Positions 61,601 through 64,000 of a stretch of 64,000 nucleotides of DNA are shown one piece after another (the stretch's first letter is position 1; each line of letters begins with the position of its first letter). The position numbers and the translations under genes are program-made. Under the pieces are notes generated by a model that was not told where the DNA came from, ran no database searches, and saw only the letters and a program-made list of their open reading frames with translations. The stretch lies in the NCBI RefSeq assembly GCF_002775205.1, contig NC_036464.1:2779317-2843316 (forward strand), written 5' to 3'. Source of the stretch: Xiphophorus maculatus. Taxonomy: Eukaryota; Chordata; Actinopteri; Cyprinodontiformes; Poeciliidae.

Positions 61601-63318
61601 GGGTACATTATTTTAAGTGTATTTGACAAGTTTACCAAAATATAAAAATTGTCATTCAAACTGCATTTGCCTTGTTTTACTTTTTACTTGTACTTTTCAT
61701 TACATTACTTGAGTACATCCATTTTTACAGTAATTTCCATACTTAAGTACAAGAAGTTTCAGATACTTTAAGACTTTAACTCAAGTAACATTTCAGTCAG
61801 TGACTTGGACTTTTACCAAAGTCATATTTTGGAGAGGTACTTGTACTTTTACTTGACTCTGAGATTTCAGTACTTTATACAACACTGGAAATACTCCATC
61901 AGAGTGAGACCTCTTTCCTCTAGAGGATCCTGATCAGCTGACGGTACCATCTGATCAATAACCGATCAGATCCAATCAGATCCAATCAGACCGGCTGAAA
62001 CTGAGATCAAACTAAAACCGCCTCTGATTGGCTCTGAGACATCAGAGGGGCGGGGCCTCCAGATGAGCAAAATGGCCGCCGTCTCCCTCCAACCAGTTAA
62101 AATAACTTTGGGTTTTTATTACAGTTGACTTTGTCTAATTCAGTTAATCTGTTAGTTTTTACAGTGTTTGCTGGTTTTTATCAGTTAAATATTCTTTAGT
62201 TTTAGTTCAGTTTTTATTAGTTTTTTCATACTTTGTTTCAGTTTTAGGTACAAAAAGGTCAAAGTTTGTATTGTGATTATGTTTACATAGATTGTCTAAT
62301 TAATACTCAACAGAAGTTTCCATTTTCAGAAACTATTCAGTTACAGATCAACCAGGGTCTGTTTTCTAACAGGTTTCTACAACTGTTGATGTTTTGCAGT
62401 CCAGCGTTGAGCTGCAGGATCATCAGAATGTTTTAGTTTTAGAAAAGTGCGACATATTTCCAGTTAGTTATAGTTTTTCTTAATTACGTTTTAATTTATT
62501 CCAGTTAAAGAAAATGTTTCCTCTGTTTCAGGTTCTGGTTAGTTTTAGTGACTATAGAAACTGAGCGTTTAGTCGCAGCATCCTGAGGTCTGGCAAAGCA
62601 TGCTGGGTAACTCGGCAGCTGCGTTTGTCACCGAAGTGAGCTGGTTTCCATGACGATGCAGGTTTCATCACCGACCAGGACAGGAAGGTCCAGCAGCAGG
62701 TCGGGGCGGTTCTGGAGAACAGAGCTGGACGAGCAGACAGAGGGCTCACTCTGCTCTGTAATGTCTGCTGAGGTTTTGCTGCAGCGACCAGAACCAGAAC
62801 CAGAGCTGGGGCGTCACAGCGCAGCGCTCAGAGGGAGAACTGGACCGGGCTTCAAAGCCTGCGCGGCCCCCTGGGGCCATCAGGGATATTTCCGGAGAAC
62901 AATGGCTGTTTGGATCGCTTCGCGCCGCCGGCGGCCGGCAGCGCCATACAGGAAACGCTTTATGAGCCGGGAGGAAGTGAGAGCGGCAGCAATCAGTTCA
63001 ACAGCTTCCTGCAGGGGGAGGGGGGTGGGCAGCGAGTCAGAGCGCTGGGACCAGCAGAACCGGGCCTCGGATCACTAGAACTGGGTCTGGACCAGCAGAA
63101 TGTCAGGTCAAAGGCCAATTATTTTATAAAGTTAATTAGACTTTTTACTGGTCCAGATTGATTCTGTTGGGTCGGATCAGATAATACCAGCTCTACTTCC
63201 AGGGAAATGGTTCTGGAGAATCTCTGAGTCAGAACCAGACAAACTGGACCTGAGGTGTCTTACCATGGGTTCTGAGAGCCAGCAGGAGAACAGCAAGCAG
63301 ACTGGTCAGAACTGCCAT
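52566..63318 (-). CDS. bmpr1a: BMP type I receptor Ser/Thr kinase (bmpr1a-like), complete 11-exon gene
   Basis: Exons: 63264-63318, 60170-60326, 59843-59945, 59641-59740, 59484-59571, 58423-58558, 56615-56807, 55534-55831, 55227-55402, 52801-52931 and 52566-52691. They total 1563 nt (520 aa plus TGA); every junction is GT-AG and in phase. Signal peptide about 1-18 ([16 protein letters not shown]). Cys-rich ligand-binding ectodomain includes [19 protein letters not shown] and [13 protein letters not shown] segment about 143-166. GS box [11 protein letters not shown] at 203-213. Kinase: GKGRYGEVW, Lys249, HRDLKSKN with Asp350, DLG at 368-370. The C-terminus ESQDMKI resembles BMPR1A (ESQDVKI) rather than BMPR1B. 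The receptor binds BMPs with type II receptors and phosphorylates Smad1/5/8. Which fish bmpr1a duplicate this is cannot be told. Non-coding 5' exon(s) must lie right of 63319, since an acceptor (GGCTGCAG) abuts the ATG. Introns carry hAT, Rex3 and other repeats, but no exon is damaged. Confidence 0.96.
53096..53940 (-). repeat. Dispersed repeat D, copy C (bmpr1a intron 9)
   Basis: Very similar to copy A through aaaataataaaactcgctga, agggactggaccgggttctg and the first-exon-like block, but the donor is altered to GTAAC (53685-53681) and no GC/CCAAT box is seen at its far end. It includes a short tandem aagctaataaactgaagct array (53598-53670). Confidence 0.7.
56205..56370. mobile_element. Fragment related to the 11050-12299 hAT element
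   Basis: Shares the cgataatattgt end motif and the following aacactggaactg / ataaacaaaataaa region seen at 11110-11260. It lies in bmpr1a intron 7. A further short piece with gataagcgataatattgtt is at 9470-9490. Confidence 0.45.
57085..57195. repeat. 54-bp direct duplication beside the Rex3 insertion
   Basis: The unit beginning gagaactgattcattcacta and ending actcagttggt occurs twice in tandem, and its first bases (gagaactg) recur just after the Rex3 insertion at 57671. The LINE therefore landed inside a pre-existing short tandem array. Confidence 0.8.
57196..57660 (+). mobile_element. Rex3 fragment in bmpr1a intron 6 (3' end only)
   Basis: About 465 bp of the same Rex3 3' end as the 48.8-50.9 kb copy, in the opposite orientation, ending in a (GATG)n-type tail (57630-57660). 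The encoded text ([38 protein letters not shown]) is almost identical to the other copy. A 2-bp deletion near 57560 shifts the frame ([12 protein letters not shown] instead of EEVAGEREVW). Target duplication ctcagttggt at 57186-57195 and 57661-57670. It is antisense to bmpr1a, between exons 7 and 6. Confidence 0.93.
58592..58651. repeat. CA microsatellite just upstream of bmpr1a exon 6
   Basis: On the minus strand a (tg)n tract ends about 35 nt before the exon 6 acceptor (CCAG at 58562-58559), within the region that normally holds the branch point and pyrimidine tract. Confidence 0.95.
60371..61887 (+). mobile_element. hAT element in bmpr1a intron 1, 1517 bp, with mutated BED-finger exon
   Basis: Terminal repeats cagtgttgtata / tatacaacactg (second at about 61876-61887) and a perfect 8-bp target duplication gaaatact (60363-60370 and 61888-61895). 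Both ends carry many subterminal aagta/tactt words. The plus-strand frame at 60739-60963 looks like the N-terminal exon of a ZBED/hAT transposase: [30 protein letters not shown], followed by a donor-like gag|gtaacg. Where a BED finger would have C-x-x-C, the sequence has F-M-L-F. The rest of the transposase is deleted. Confidence 0.88.
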
Positions 63319-64000
63319 CCTGCAGCCAGAACCGGGCCCAGAACAACACAGCAGCAGCTTCGCTCCCAGAGACGCTGGTTCTGATCGGCCCACAGCAGGA
63401 CGGGCTGGCGGCGGGTCGGCGGCAGCAGCAGGTTGGGGAGGGGAACAACTGGGTCCAGGAGAATCAACACCTCAGGTTCTGCTGGGTCTCACTGGTTCTG
63501 TAGGTCCGAAACCCTGGAAGAGAAACACCAGAAAGGTCAAAGAGTTCTGACCCAGATTCATCTCTGGTGGCCTCATCACCATGGTAACCAGAGGATACTG
63601 AGCCCAGAGGTGAAAGGTCAAAGTTATTTAATGTTTATTTTATTAAAAATGTAAACAAACATTTAAATGAAACGTTAAAACATTTCTACTTGTTTTAATT
63701 TGGGTTTTATTATTTTTCTCCACTGTGTTTTTTATAATTTTAAACTTATTAAAATACTAAAAGGAAAAAGAAAACGCCTCCACAGCCTCATATCAACATA
63801 TTTGTGATGATTTAAAAAATGTTTTACTTTGTATTTTTTTATGCTTAATTTTTTTTACATAAATAAAAGCTAAAACAATAATTTAAAACACCTGCAGCGT
63901 TTTATTAAAGCAATTCAATCACTTCATTTATTTATAAATTTTATGTATTTTTTTTATCTTACTTTATAAATCAAAAATACAAACTAAATTAAAAACACTT

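Noticed and set aside
62870-63080. GC-rich patch in bmpr1a intron 1 as an extra exon or promoter
   Set aside because: Receptor protein is complete without it and no splice sites in phase were found; could be regulatory but there is no specific evidence.

Overview
The window looks like a stretch of teleost fish chromosome. The visible genes are split into short GT-AG exons. The repeats are fish types: a Rex3 LINE, many hAT-type MITEs with 8-bp target duplications, a tRNA-derived SINE and abundant CA microsatellites. I could not fix the species; a percomorph, possibly cyprinodontiform, fish is a guess. There is no sign of prokaryotic, viral or organelle organisation.

Five protein-coding loci can be supported, four of them on the minus strand. 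(1) At 472-619 is the first coding exon of a beta-spectrin (sptbn1-like); the gene continues off the left edge. (2) At 27464-34595 is a complete four-exon acylphosphatase gene (acyp2-like, 99 aa) with a 17-nt micro-exon. (3) At 40863-42705 is a four-exon znf365-like gene (about 418 aa). (4) At 46319-48024, on the plus strand, are only the last exons (one LRR, a linker, PRY-SPRY) of a fish NLRC3/NLRP12-like immune receptor. (5) At 52566-63318 is a complete eleven-exon BMP type I receptor gene (bmpr1a-like, 520 aa). The acyp2/sptbn1 pair keeps the order and relative orientation of human 2p16. znf365 and bmpr1a both lie on human 10q, so the window joins two human-defined blocks.

Layout: 0.5-23 kb is probably sptbn1 intron 1, with a candidate TATA/CpG first exon at 23.0-23.2 kb. 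It carries a Tc1/mariner relic, an L2/Rex1-like LINE, hAT elements and microsatellites. 23-36 kb holds the acyp2 gene, whose third intron carries a 1.65-kb GC-rich minisatellite. 36-40 kb is transposon and satellite sequence. 40.8-45 kb is znf365. 45-51 kb is the NLR remnant plus a young Rex3 copy with an uninterrupted reading frame. 51-63.3 kb is bmpr1a, with Rex3, hAT and a dispersed repeat in its introns.

The genes belong to unrelated processes (membrane skeleton, acyl-phosphate hydrolysis, coiled-coil zinc-finger protein, innate sensing, BMP signalling); nothing suggests a joint pathway. The least ordinary signals are a three-copy dispersed repeat that resembles a promoter plus first exon, two minisatellites that seem to have grown from transposon ends, and dense scattering of a cagaacc/ggttctg word through non-coding DNA. 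I did not find a convincing new biological system.
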